Origin: Fibrella forsythiae
GTDB lineage: Bacteria > Bacteroidota > Bacteroidia > Cytophagales > Spirosomataceae
NCBI RefSeq assembly: GCF_017353175.1
Contig: NZ_JAFMYW010000008.1
Span: forward strand, 62,001-126,000
Length of the DNA: 64,000 bases
Direction: 5' to 3'
Both the position numbers and the translations under genes were made by a program. Numbering within the stretch: the stretch's first letter is position 1; the number at the start of each line of letters is the position of its first letter. Shown piece by piece: positions 53,094-61,143 of this stretch. The notes under the pieces are model-generated. The model did not search any database. It had not been told where the DNA came from and worked only from the letters and a program-made list of their open reading frames with translations.

Positions 53094-54521
53094 ATGGAAT
53101 TTCGTTATAAACATGTCTTCGATTTTATTAATCAATTTGAAACACCAAAGGAAGGAATTTTAAAACAGAAAAATTCTACTCTGGATCAAGTTCAAGCAAA
53201 ATTAATGTTAAATGAATCTGAGTTTGCAATCCGCTTTTCTATAGACAATATTGAGACAAGAATAAACAAAAAACCAATTCATAAAAATGTATTTTTTTCA
53301 GGTATTGATCAACTTAAATTTACTACCTTCTTTATAAATCATAGCTATTTTAATATTTCTACGAATAGCCCATTCATAGAACACTACAATGCCCAGCTTA
53401 GTCAAATAGAATCTAAAAATTTCAATTCAAAAAAAGATTTTTTTTACAGGTTAGTAATTCCAGTCAAAGAAAAAGTAGACATTATTTTTAAAATTCAAGA
53501 TACTGTTTTTAAAACAGAACTTGGAAGGAGTAGAACAGGCACATGTACCATTATTGATAGTGTTGAATATAATGTACATTGCATTGAAGATAAAAATACA
53601 AACAGGCACTTCTTGGTTATAAATTCTTCCAAAGAACAGAACATAAATATCTTTAGAAAAAAATCTTTTTCTGTACTAATTGGCTTAGGTTATTTATTAG
53701 GGTATTATGCGGGTGGGCGTGGATATTATATCGCTTATAATAATATCCAGATGGATAGTATTCATCAATATTTACATTCTGAATTACGCGACACGATGCA
53801 ATCTTCATACCATCCTGTCTATGCTAATGCATATGGATGGTCAAGAAACAGGAAGCACCTAAAAAGGAAGATGGAACCTGTGAGTATAAAAGACTTTAGT
53901 AAATTGTGTCAGAAAATAGATGGGTCTCTTGATTTTGCATCCGTTTGTTTATCTATCATAGAAGTTTCTACATCCTCCCTTTTTCCTATGGCTTGCGGTT
54001 ATGCTGTAGCTCTGGAATCCTTATCAGAGATTATCTTATCTGATTGGGAGCAGAATGGAGTTTCTAGTGCTCCTATTACTGATAAAAAGGTGTCTAAGCT
54101 TTTAGTACGAGAACTTATAAAAACTCTTCATCAAATCTGCCCTCCTTCATCAACGCCCGAAAACTCACTAACTCCATTACAAAAGAGAATTGAAAACGTC
54201 AATCAAAAAACAAACTTCAATGCACTAAAAGCACCATTCGAACTCTACGGCATTAATTTGACAGAGCAAGACATTGATGTATTGAAGACGCGTAATGATT
54301 TCCTACATGGTAGAATACCATTACTTGCAAAAGACGCTAATGACACTATAGACAATCTAAATAAAGGTCTATTTTATGCCGCAATCAGACTTTATACATT
54401 AGTTAATATACAGATTTTAAAATACATTGGTTTTAGTGGATGGATCGTAAATTACCCTAAGCGTTTCGAAAAGTATCATAAGATTAAGTTACCATTAGAA
54501 AAAACGTTCAGAAAGATTTGA
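53094..54521 (+). CDS. HEPN-motif protein, candidate defence RNase
   Basis: 475 residues, markedly AT-rich. No named family covers the N-terminal 300 residues, which look alpha/beta and contain a Gly/Tyr-rich YLLGYYAGGRGYYIAYNN. The C-terminal third has helices and the motif KTRNDFLHGRIP, i.e. R400-x4-H405 with Asn after the Arg, the catalytic signature of HEPN ribonucleases. This layout recalls ApeA-type and similar HEPN defence proteins. RNA cleavage on phage infection is the usual role; it is inferred here. It converges with the KAP NTPase gene across a 146-nt inverted repeat. Confidence 0.6.
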   Translation: MEFRYKHVFDFINQFETPKEGILKQKNSTLDQVQAKLMLNESEFAIRFSIDNIETRINKKPIHKNVFFSGIDQLKFTTFFINHSYFNISTNSPFIEHYNAQLSQIESKNFNSKKDFFYRLVIPVKEKVDIIFKIQDTVFKTELGRSRTGTCTIIDSVEYNVHCIEDKNTNRHFLVINSSKEQNINIFRKKSFSVLIGLGYLLGYYAGGRGYYIAYNNIQMDSIHQYLHSELRDTMQSSYHPVYANAYGWSRNRKHLKRKMEPVSIKDFSKLCQKIDGSLDFASVCLSIIEVSTSSLFPMACGYAVALESLSEIILSDWEQNGVSSAPITDKKVSKLLVRELIKTLHQICPPSSTPENSLTPLQKRIENVNQKTNFNALKAPFELYGINLTEQDIDVLKTRNDFLHGRIPLLAKDANDTIDNLNKGLFYAAIRLYTLVNIQILKYIGFSGWIVNYPKRFEKYHKIKLPLEKTFRKI

Positions 54522-54610
54522 TGCCGTTTCATAAGCTATGGTGAACTCAGTCAAGAAAACCATAAGATATATTGCTACTATTATTTAGTATTAAAAAAGT
54601 CAAAAACATT

Positions 54611-54756
54611 AATCTGCTCCCGTTTTCTCTGTTCGCTCAGGTGCACATACTGCATAGTGGTCTGAATCTTTAGCCCATGTATCCCTGGAGCATGGCAAGA
54701 TTCAGACTACTATGAAATTTGTGCACATAAGTGAGCGCAGAAAACGAGAGCAGATT
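54611..54756. repeat. Large imperfect inverted repeat between convergent cargo genes
   Basis: AATCTGCTC...GTTTTCT...TTCGCTCA...GTGCACAT...AGTCTGAATCTT-type blocks on the left are mirrored in order on the right (AAGATTCAGACTACTATGAA, GTGCACATAAGTGAGCGCAG, AAAACGAGAGCAGATT). Arms are about 65 nt around CCCATGTATCCCTGGAGCAT. It can serve as a two-way terminator, but its size and base content suggest a mobile or recombination-associated palindrome. Confidence 0.75.
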
Positions 54757-54787
54757 AGTGTATTTGATCACTTCAATAAATAAACGA

Positions 54788-56506
54788 TTAATTTGTAATT
54801 CCAATCTTGTCAAGTAGACTCTTTTTCTCTAAAAACTCTAAAATTGTAACCAAAGAACTAATTGTTTTTTTACTTAAATGTGAATTGTAAACCGAAAAAT
54901 TAACATTTTTGGGAAAGTTTTCAAATGTAGATTCATAATAACTGTGACTAGAATTATACAAGTTATCCTTATCCCACTTTATAGGGATGGACACGCTATC
55001 CCCAAAAACATTTGAAGATGGTCTTTGCATTTCAAATACGTCTTGACCACTTCCGAGCGTATATCGCCCTTTTCCAAGCGAGAATATTATATCGTCAGCT
55101 TTATCGTTATTCCAACAGCTTATAAAATGTATAATAGGTAAAAAGGCGGCGAGAAATATGGTTGTTTTGTCTATAGGAATTGACATGTGACGATTAGTCA
55201 AGGTAGAGATTTCTTCTCTGAAGTGTTTATAATCTCCAAAAATGGTAGTTAGAATTGGTATAATTTGAAATAATGGAAAATCACCACTTTTTATAGAAAA
55301 ACTATTTACTTTACTATTAAAATACTTTCCATATCCCGTTGTGAATTTCTGGTTAGTTGAGCCAGATGGAAAAAAACTATATATATGGGCGTTTGGGTCG
55401 TGTATTGAAAATGCTGGAATTTTGAATGACCCTAAATCGAAAGCATTTACTTTGTAACTTTTGTTGTATTTAATGATAGATCTTATAGATATCTTATTGG
55501 TTTCAACAAAGAAAGAAAGCAAGATCCCTAAAAGCGCGATGGTGTCTTGGTTTAGCTCTTCCGAAAATAAGCTTTGACAATGATATGAAATTGCTGACTG
55601 ATTGTTAAAATGAAAAATTTCAGATGAATAAAATTTCTCCATGTAGCCATTGAAGTCAACATTTTCCCCATACTTGTGTTTGTATATATTTCTTATATTA
55701 TCAATACTGCAAACAATTATTAGTTTGTCAAACCCAAATTTATCTTCTCCATCTTTAGAGCCACGATGAACGCTTAGAATGTTCAGGATTCTAAATATAT
55801 GCTCTGGGTCTAGTCTATCAAAGTCATCTATAATTAATACGTTTTCTATGTCAATAATATCTTCAGTATCGCTATAGTCAGTATTAACTTTGTGTTGTAT
55901 CTTGATTGTTTCTAAAGCTAATTGTATGGATTGAGTTATTAAATCTTCTTCATAAATAGAACCTGTTACCTTATCTTGCTTTGACGCAAAATCGTAAATG
56001 TCATCTCTATTGCTTTTGAAAGATTTATTAAGTTTCTTCTTCCACGCTTCATAACTTTTTATACTTGCTAACCCTTGTAAGAGCAATTTAGACCCCTTCT
56101 TTACCAAAAGCGCTTCGGGTGTATTGAAATCATCAGGAATGTCGATGTTATCAATTACTTGTAATATGGTGGTCGCAATCTCACGAGAATTTTTAAGGAT
56201 ATATTGATATAAGAAAGAACCTTCAGAAAAATCAGGTTTGTTTTCTGATATTAATTCTGGGCAGGCTAAAAGCTGTATCGCTATATCTGTCTTTATGTAT
56301 TCGAATATGTCTTCGTTTTGACCAACTACATATTTGACTGGAGATAACCAGAATGTTTTATATTTTTCTTTGCGGTTAGTAAAGAAGTCATTTAGGAAGT
56401 AAGTTTTACCATATCCAAACGGAGCTGATAATAATATGTATTTATTATCAGGTTTATTAAGATGGCTTTCAAAAAGGGATATCGGATTGTCTAGATTGAC
56501 TATCAT
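54788..56506 (-). CDS. KAP-family P-loop NTPase
   Basis: 572 residues, AT-rich. Walker A is LLSAPFGYGKTYFL (residues 25-38), and Walker B is VLIIDDFDRLDPEH (223-236), where the FDRLD form and the long insertion between the two boxes are typical of KAP NTPases. The sensor strand LIIVCSIDNI follows. I see no clear membrane helices in the insertion, unlike many KAP proteins. The C-terminal half is unassigned. KAP ATPases recur in anti-phage systems, including ones with nuclease or toxin partners. It starts 6 nt after the recombinase stop, so the two genes form an operon. Confidence 0.75.
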   Translation of the reverse strand: MIVNLDNPISLFESHLNKPDNKYILLSAPFGYGKTYFLNDFFTNRKEKYKTFWLSPVKYVVGQNEDIFEYIKTDIAIQLLACPELISENKPDFSEGSFLYQYILKNSREIATTILQVIDNIDIPDDFNTPEALLVKKGSKLLLQGLASIKSYEAWKKKLNKSFKSNRDDIYDFASKQDKVTGSIYEEDLITQSIQLALETIKIQHKVNTDYSDTEDIIDIENVLIIDDFDRLDPEHIFRILNILSVHRGSKDGEDKFGFDKLIIVCSIDNIRNIYKHKYGENVDFNGYMEKFYSSEIFHFNNQSAISYHCQSLFSEELNQDTIALLGILLSFFVETNKISIRSIIKYNKSYKVNAFDLGSFKIPAFSIHDPNAHIYSFFPSGSTNQKFTTGYGKYFNSKVNSFSIKSGDFPLFQIIPILTTIFGDYKHFREEISTLTNRHMSIPIDKTTIFLAAFLPIIHFISCWNNDKADDIIFSLGKGRYTLGSGQDVFEMQRPSSNVFGDSVSIPIKWDKDNLYNSSHSYYESTFENFPKNVNFSVYNSHLSKKTISSLVTILEFLEKKSLLDKIGITN

Positions 56507-56512
56507 GAAATT

Positions 56513-57115
56513 TTAAATATTTAGCTTGTAGTTGTTAATAAAATTGCTAACCGTCTGTCTGTCAACACCCATAATTCTCCCGATGGCGGAGTGTGAAACT
56601 TTGGACTTTAGCAGCTCTCTGATTGCTGACTCTTTGCCGGAGAGTTTTACTGACGCATTTAGACTTCCCTTTGGCCTACCAAGTTGCATTCCTTCCGCCT
56701 TCTTACGTGCTAGCGCCTCGGTAGTACGCTGACTAATTAGGTTCCGCTCGATCTCGGCGGATAGACTAAAAGCAAAGGCTAGCACCTTTGAGTTGATGTT
56801 GTTACCTAGCTCGTATCCTTCTTTGATGGCGAATACCCGGACATCGCGCTCCATGCAATCGTGCAGAATGCTCATGATTTCCATCAGCGATCGGCCGAGC
56901 CTGGATAGTTCCGTTACGTATAAAACATCCTTCGCCTTCATTGATGCAAGTAAACTTCCCAGGGCGCGGTCTGCTGCCGACCTGGTGCCACTGGCAGTTT
57001 CCTCAATCCACTGATCAACGTGCACACGATCGGCGCTGGTCTTCTTCAGGATCTCGAAACGCTGGTTTTCGGCGGTTTGGCGGTCGGTTGATACCCGGAT
57101 GTAGGCGTAAATCAT
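56513..57115 (-). CDS. Serine recombinase, Mpi/Pin-like DNA invertase
   Basis: 200 residues from the ATG at 57115 (MIYAYIRVSTDRQTAENQRF), chosen over an upstream in-frame start because this is the normal family N-terminus. It has nucleophile Ser in RVSTDRQ, ELSRLGRSLMEIMSIL, and a C-terminal helix-turn-helix (KVSHSAIGRIMGVDRQTVSN). It resembles the master invertase Mpi of Bacteroides, which flips several promoters. Only one inverted site candidate, near 57178-57320, was noticed. The KAP gene follows after 6 nt. The gap 57137-57381 holds no gene. Confidence 0.92.
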   Translation of the reverse strand: MIYAYIRVSTDRQTAENQRFEILKKTSADRVHVDQWIEETASGTRSAADRALGSLLASMKAKDVLYVTELSRLGRSLMEIMSILHDCMERDVRVFAIKEGYELGNNINSKVLAFAFSLSAEIERNLISQRTTEALARKKAEGMQLGRPKGSLNASVKLSGKESAIRELLKSKVSHSAIGRIMGVDRQTVSNFINNYKLNI

Positions 57116-57381
57116 AGGGTGCTTGGTTAAACCCATTCAAGTCGTTAAATATAGGCAAGTATTGAGAGATTTTAACGCCACTTAGTATACATCATATGTG
57201 GGGTAGATAAACGCTCATTTAATGGCCATAACCTATCTGTTTGCGACTATTCTAGGTTAGTTTCAAACTATTTTTAAAAACCGTTTTCTGGTTTGGAATC
57301 GGAGACACTAAGTGGCCTTTTGCTTCAGCAAATTTTGAACCGGTAAAACGACGGGTCCTCAAAAGCTAATATCAATCGTAC

Positions 57382-58245
57382 TTATGCTATAGCCCTAGTT
57401 CTATTAGATTTATTAACATTACACATGCCACAAAGAGGCGCTAGATTTAAGAGGTTATTCTTACACATGCGCCTAAGGTCTTCAAGGCCATTGACAGAGT
57501 CCACCAGCGTCAGAAAGGCACTTCCCTCTTCGTTAGTTGTCCATTTGGCAGCGGCAGATATAGTAGCGAACTGAGTTACAATACCCCGCCCTCTCCCTTT
57601 GGGCATCAGCTTAAAGTTCAGTCCAAAATCGGCGAGATTTGCTATATCTAATGCAACTCCTTTTAGTCCATTTGGCACTTGATCGGTTAGTCTCAATGCG
57701 CGTAGCGTCTTAAGGGCATGAAGATCCGTGTTAATACCCCCCTCTTGGGGCATGTAGTGATCAACTTGAATAGCATCCTCCGGCAAAATAATGCCACAAC
57801 TGTGACAGGGGATAGTGGATATCGACTGGGGAGTTGAAGGACCAGCTCCTGTCTTGAAATTCATTGGGCGGTTCTTAGCGCGGTAGAGCACGCGCCAGTT
57901 TGGCTCGGTTTTTACGTCTCCATGTACAGAGCCTATATTTAGGCCGTCAATGATATTAGCATAATTAAGAGCCGCCGCTTTTGTCAGGATCATCCTATTG
58001 GGTGCCACAGGGTAAGGTGAGGAACTGTGTGGATTCTTTGGTGTCCTCATGACTCTGTTTGAAGCGCTACGAGGAGGCGCAGTAGTAACGCCAGCCGTAG
58101 TTAATAAGACTGAAGTAGTCACGCCACCTAGCGGGGTGCTGTGAATAGCACCACTTATCCCTTTAACAAGGGGCACATTGACTGGATACTGATCCGATAG
58201 GCTGCCAAATGCATCTTCGATGATCCGTCTTGCTAATTGATACAT
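57382..58245 (-). CDS. HNH-endonuclease-like protein
   Basis: 287 residues. An HNH/zinc-finger core is visible in the second half: CHSCG with the first Cys pair, QVDHYMPQEGG with Asp-His, and NLLNLAPLCGMCNVNKSNRT with the second Cys pair and Asn. The first 120 residues are low-complexity (Ser/Thr/Pro-rich near residues 30-80) and unassigned. The unusual spacing between VDH and the last CxxC (about 95 residues) suggests an inserted helical domain. It could be a defence nuclease or a restriction-like protein. It stands alone on its strand. Confidence 0.65.
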   Translation of the reverse strand: MYQLARRIIEDAFGSLSDQYPVNVPLVKGISGAIHSTPLGGVTTSVLLTTAGVTTAPPRSASNRVMRTPKNPHSSSPYPVAPNRMILTKAAALNYANIIDGLNIGSVHGDVKTEPNWRVLYRAKNRPMNFKTGAGPSTPQSISTIPCHSCGIILPEDAIQVDHYMPQEGGINTDLHALKTLRALRLTDQVPNGLKGVALDIANLADFGLNFKLMPKGRGRGIVTQFATISAAAKWTTNEEGSAFLTLVDSVNGLEDLRRMCKNNLLNLAPLCGMCNVNKSNRTRAIA

Positions 58246-58430
58246 CTTTCGACTTAATTGAGGTTAATATTAGTATAGCATATTTCATGAAGTAGTAGAT
58301 AAAGACGAAACTAAATTGAGCATTTTGACCCAATGCGGCGTTGGTATTTATTGAGCGGTTTGTCGTGTTTTAAGCAGGTACTGTCCTTTAACTAATTGAT
58401 AGAGAAACGGCAAACAGCCATTAGGCTTGA

Positions 58431-58980
58431 TTTAGCATATGAATGATGTCTTCCTCTGAAACATCGACATGCTCGGCATACCGTTTGAGCGGTATAACAG
58501 ATACGTAAGTCCCTACGACCTGAGCCCCCCGTTTCTTAACAGGCGATCAAGAAAGGATTGGGTTATACCGTTAAACCAATGACTCACCTTTATGCAAAGC
58601 TGCATCTCGGCATCAGTTATCTCGTAACCGTCGCTGCTTTTGGGGTGTGTAATGTGATTACGAATTTTGATAGCCTCTTGAAAATTCTGCCATGCAGTTG
58701 TTCCTACGTCTAAGTTGATACCTGCGCTGTGCCGATAGTTAATTACCTTGACCGTAAACTGCAGATTTTCAGTTGAGGAGAGAAACTTTGACTGTTCTCT
58801 TATATTACCATTACCTTTCAATTAATACTCTGTTTCAGATAGCAGCAAATACTCACTCATGGGCATTTCAGGGGAGTTCGGTGACTTTACAGCCGATAAA
58901 CATCCCTGTTTCATCAACCAGGTGCTTCCTTCTATACTGGTGGCGCTTATCTCATATTGCTGTAGCGATTTATTCGCTGT
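58431..58980 (-). pseudogene. Interrupted HEPN-family gene (in-frame stop plus poly-G frameshift)
   Basis: Read leftwards, an open frame from 58980 (MPMSEYLLLSETEY at its end) meets a TAA, then continues in the same frame as KGNGNIREQSKFLSSTENLQ and AIKIRNHITHPKSSDGYEIT. Arg-x4-His in RNHITH is the HEPN signature. After a run of six G (58525-58530 on the plus strand) the frame ends early. With one extra G it continues as AQVVGTYVSVIPLKRYAEHV to a stop at 58431. All pieces join into a family I recognise as a common HEPN-type protein of unknown role. The poly-G could be decay, phase variation or a sequence error. Confidence 0.6.
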
Positions 58981-59030
58981 TTAAAAGTTGCGAATTTAGA
59001 CATTTCATTGATTTGCCTAATGCTCAACCC

Positions 59031-59166
59031 TTGTCCTAATACCGGCTAATACCTGACCACTATCATCCCAGTATTCATCACTATTGCCCCAATAGTGCCC
59101 CGGTATTAGGACAATACCGGGTGAATAGTGCCTGGTATTACGCCAATACTAGGACACTATTCACCC
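59031..59166. repeat. Cluster of nested short inverted repeats (iteron/operator-like)
   Basis: TTGTCCTAATACCGG (59031-59045) is repeated inverted at 59100-59114. GGGTGAATAGTG (59119-59130) pairs with CACTATTCACCC (59155-59166). Inside, CCTGGTATT...AATACTAGG pairs again. The unit TAATACC/GGTATTA occurs at least five times. It precedes the small leftward gene at 59311 and could be an operator array or a replication-initiation region. Confidence 0.6.
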
Positions 59167-59310
59167 ACTATCATCATAGGGTTTGTCTAATGGAAGACGG
59201 TTTGCCTCCATATCGTCTTATTGATATCGCATACGCTTTCAGTAACCCGATTCTGCCCTTTGGCTCTGGCCAACTAAATAAATCTCGTTTAGTAGATGAA
59301 CTCGCTGCTC

Positions 59311-59541
59311 CTATCTTTTCCAATCCGGATCATAACCTAATTGCCGCATGATCCGCTCCTTGGTCAGGTTGAAGTAGGTTGCTACCTGCTCTACAGTTAG
59401 CGGTAAGTCATAGTTTATCTGATTAGCGTCTTGAATGGTCTTGTACAGCTTGTAAGCGGTTGTTGTGCCCCGGACGGTATAGATGTACTCCGCGAACTCC
59501 TTGCGAGAAATGAATAAAGGCTCCTTAGTCAGAATACGCAT
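59311..59541 (-). CDS. Small DNA-binding-like protein
   Basis: 76 residues. The second half has a helix-turn-helix pattern (PLTVEQVATYFNLTKERIMR then QLGYDPDWKR), and the start (KEPLFISRKEFAEYIYTV) is of the kind seen in Bacteroidota excisionase or helix-turn-helix proteins. It lies about 145 nt from the repeat cluster at 59031-59166, so autoregulation or recombination directionality is possible. Confidence 0.5.
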   Translation of the reverse strand: MRILTKEPLFISRKEFAEYIYTVRGTTTAYKLYKTIQDANQINYDLPLTVEQVATYFNLTKERIMRQLGYDPDWKR

Positions 59542-59692
59542 AGCCGAAAACTAGATTTAGTACATGGGTATATCCCATAAAGATACTTGCCATTTTCGCA
59601 ATAATTCACCCAGTTACTTGCGCATTTTGTAATAAATAACCTCCCCCTCTGCGTTTATCAACAGCTCACTTAGGATGCAGGCCAAAACAAAA

Positions 59693-59721
59693 CAGGTCCC
59701 AAGCAGTGCTCGGGACCTGTA
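59693..59721. terminator. Hairpin in the 59.5-59.9 kb gap
   Basis: ACAGGTCCC (59693-59701) pairs with GGGACCTGT (59713-59721), preceded by an A-rich run, so it would act leftwards as a terminator. No gene is certain between it and 59863. Confidence 0.6.
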
Positions 59722-59862
59722 CGCTGTCAGCGGTGGACAACTCCAGCTGAACGTTGGCAACTCCTGTCCAATTACTGCCATTACTGCTGTACTCAAGTGA
59801 GAAAACTGGCTCTAGGTTGGTGTCCCAACCAGAGAGACAACAGCAAGAACTAAGGTGGGACA

Positions 59863-59909
59863 GCGTTGGGTCAGTGGCCCGAAAAGGGGATGAGACACTG
59901 ACCCAACGC
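59863..59909. terminator. Perfect 14-bp hairpin after the coiled-coil gene
   Basis: GCGTTGGGTCAGTG (59863-59876) is the exact reverse complement of 59896-59909. It lies 25 nt past the stop of the leftward gene at 59935. It lacks a T-run, so processing or protein binding is an alternative to termination. Confidence 0.6.
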
Positions 59910-59934
59910 CATTTTAAGGCTATCAGGCTACTTT

Positions 59935-60762
59935 TTAGCGTCTAGAACGCCCTTTGGGACGCTCCTCATCGTCTTCCTCTTGATCCTCCTCCGCATCGTC
60001 TTCCTCCTCCGATTCTTCACCGGACACCTCAGTCACCTGATCGTCAAAAAACTCCACAAACCAAGACTTGATGTTGAGGATCTCCTCTTTAGAAAGATCC
60101 AGCTCTACGTCATCGGAGAACCACCCCGTCAGATCTTCTTTCGCCTTCTCCCAGAAAGTGAGCAAAGCCTGGAGCGAATGCCAGATATGCAGCTCTTCTT
60201 CATCGATCTGGTGCCGATCACAGAAGACAATCAGCTTGTCTTTGAGCGCATCGACACGGACCAGGTATTCATTGACCTCTTCGCCTTCCCAGGTCGATTC
60301 CTTACAGTTATCCAGCAGCTCCTGAACCAGGCGGTTAAATTTATTGACCAGTAACGATTTGCGACCTTCGATACGCGTCTGTTCCGCCTGCTCGTCCTGC
60401 TCCAGCTGCTTTGTCTGCAAGACCAGCGTAGTCCGCTCGTTTTCGACTTCCTGCTGACGAATAGAGAGCTCTTTAGTCTGCTGGGTTGTCTGCTCCCGGC
60501 GAATGGCCAATTCCTCCATCTTAAGCTCGTGGTTGAGTCGGAGTGCTTCGAGCTGCACCTCTTTGTCAATACTACCGCCCTCTGCAAGGGAAGGCAGCTC
60601 TCCCACCGATACCGATCCGGGTGTGTCCTTCAGCGCCCGCTCGATAGTGCTTTTGGGCAGGCCCATCATCCCGGCAATTTCCCGGATGGAACAACCGTCT
60701 TTTTTCAGATCGGTGGCTTCGGCAACTTGTTTCTCTGTCATACTGATTATTGGTTTGGACAA
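59935..60762 (-). CDS. HTH plus coiled-coil protein of the mobile element
   Basis: 275 residues. The N-terminus has a resolvase-like helix-turn-helix (KKDGCSIREIAGMMGLPKST). A long coiled coil spans about 70-150 (RREQTTQQTKELSIRQQEVE), then a mixed domain with Trp-rich helices (WHSLQALLTFWEKAKEDLTG). The end is a very acidic tail of about 25 Glu/Asp followed by basic GRSRR. It resembles hypothetical proteins next to VirE/primase genes in Bacteroidota elements and could be a DNA-organising or replication accessory factor. No named family. Confidence 0.6.
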   Translation of the reverse strand: MSKPIISMTEKQVAEATDLKKDGCSIREIAGMMGLPKSTIERALKDTPGSVSVGELPSLAEGGSIDKEVQLEALRLNHELKMEELAIRREQTTQQTKELSIRQQEVENERTTLVLQTKQLEQDEQAEQTRIEGRKSLLVNKFNRLVQELLDNCKESTWEGEEVNEYLVRVDALKDKLIVFCDRHQIDEEELHIWHSLQALLTFWEKAKEDLTGWFSDDVELDLSKEEILNIKSWFVEFFDDQVTEVSGEESEEEDDAEEDQEEDDEERPKGRSRR

Positions 60763-60773
60763 AGAAAAAGGGC

Positions 60774-60797
60774 CGAAATTCGGCCCTGTCGTAGTTT
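60774..60797 (-). terminator. Intrinsic terminator of the DUF4248-like gene
   Basis: AGGGCCGA (60780-60787) pairs with TCGGCCCT (60790-60797). Read leftwards it ends in a T-rich tract (the AAAGAAAAA at 60771-60779). It lies 43 nt after the stop of the gene at 60841, so that gene and the coiled-coil gene are separate transcription units. Confidence 0.8.
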
Positions 60798-60840
60798 GTC
60801 AAACGTTGTCGATTCAGTTCTCGATCGTTCCCGATTATTT

Positions 60841-61074
60841 TCACGGTTCGGTATAGTCGGTTTCCCAAGGGCCGAGAATGGCCACTAACCGGCGTACCTG
60901 ATCCGGGAAAAAGACCTGTAGTCCCTTAATTTCGTTACGAAGTTTAACTGTCTCGGCCCGGTTATCGCGTTTGAGTCGGCGATTGAAGGTTACGTCAGTC
61001 AGTTTGTACTGCGCCAGCAACTCTTTCCGGCGCATGGTACGAATTCGGATTGTGGGGTTGTCTGTGGGTTGCAT
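60841..61074 (-). CDS. DUF4248-like small protein
   Basis: 77 residues. The pattern RTMRRKELLAQYKLTDVTFN, RRLKRDN... and FFPDQVRRLVAILGPW fits the DUF4248 family of Bacteroidota, small putative DNA-binding proteins common in prophages and integrated elements. A second in-frame ATG (MRRKELLAQY) is 13 codons in and may be the real start. It sits 69 nt downstream of the primase gene on the same strand. Confidence 0.55.
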   Translation of the reverse strand: MQPTDNPTIRIRTMRRKELLAQYKLTDVTFNRRLKRDNRAETVKLRNEIKGLQVFFPDQVRRLVAILGPWETDYTEP

Positions 61075-61143
61075 CGCATTGGGTTAACGCGTAAAGAGTA
61101 TGGAAGACCTAGTAGTAGTGTCCCTGGGCCAGTCTGGGCTAGC

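Noticed and set aside
52405-57320. A complete transposon bounded by CCACTAAGT/CCACTTAGT motifs
   Set aside because: Matches between the ends are only about 10 nt and inexact, and no transposase or clear target duplication was found; kept only as a possible recombination site.
58773-59039. Rightward frame of 88 codons over the broken HEPN gene
   Set aside because: It is antisense to the interrupted HEPN gene, whose family pattern is clear.
59121-59351. Rightward frame of 76 codons from the palindrome cluster
   Set aside because: Starts inside the repeats and overlaps the end of the leftward HTH gene; no family pattern.
59614-59796. Leftward frame of 60 codons
   Set aside because: Contains the hairpin at 59693-59721, which looks like a terminator, and has no protein features.
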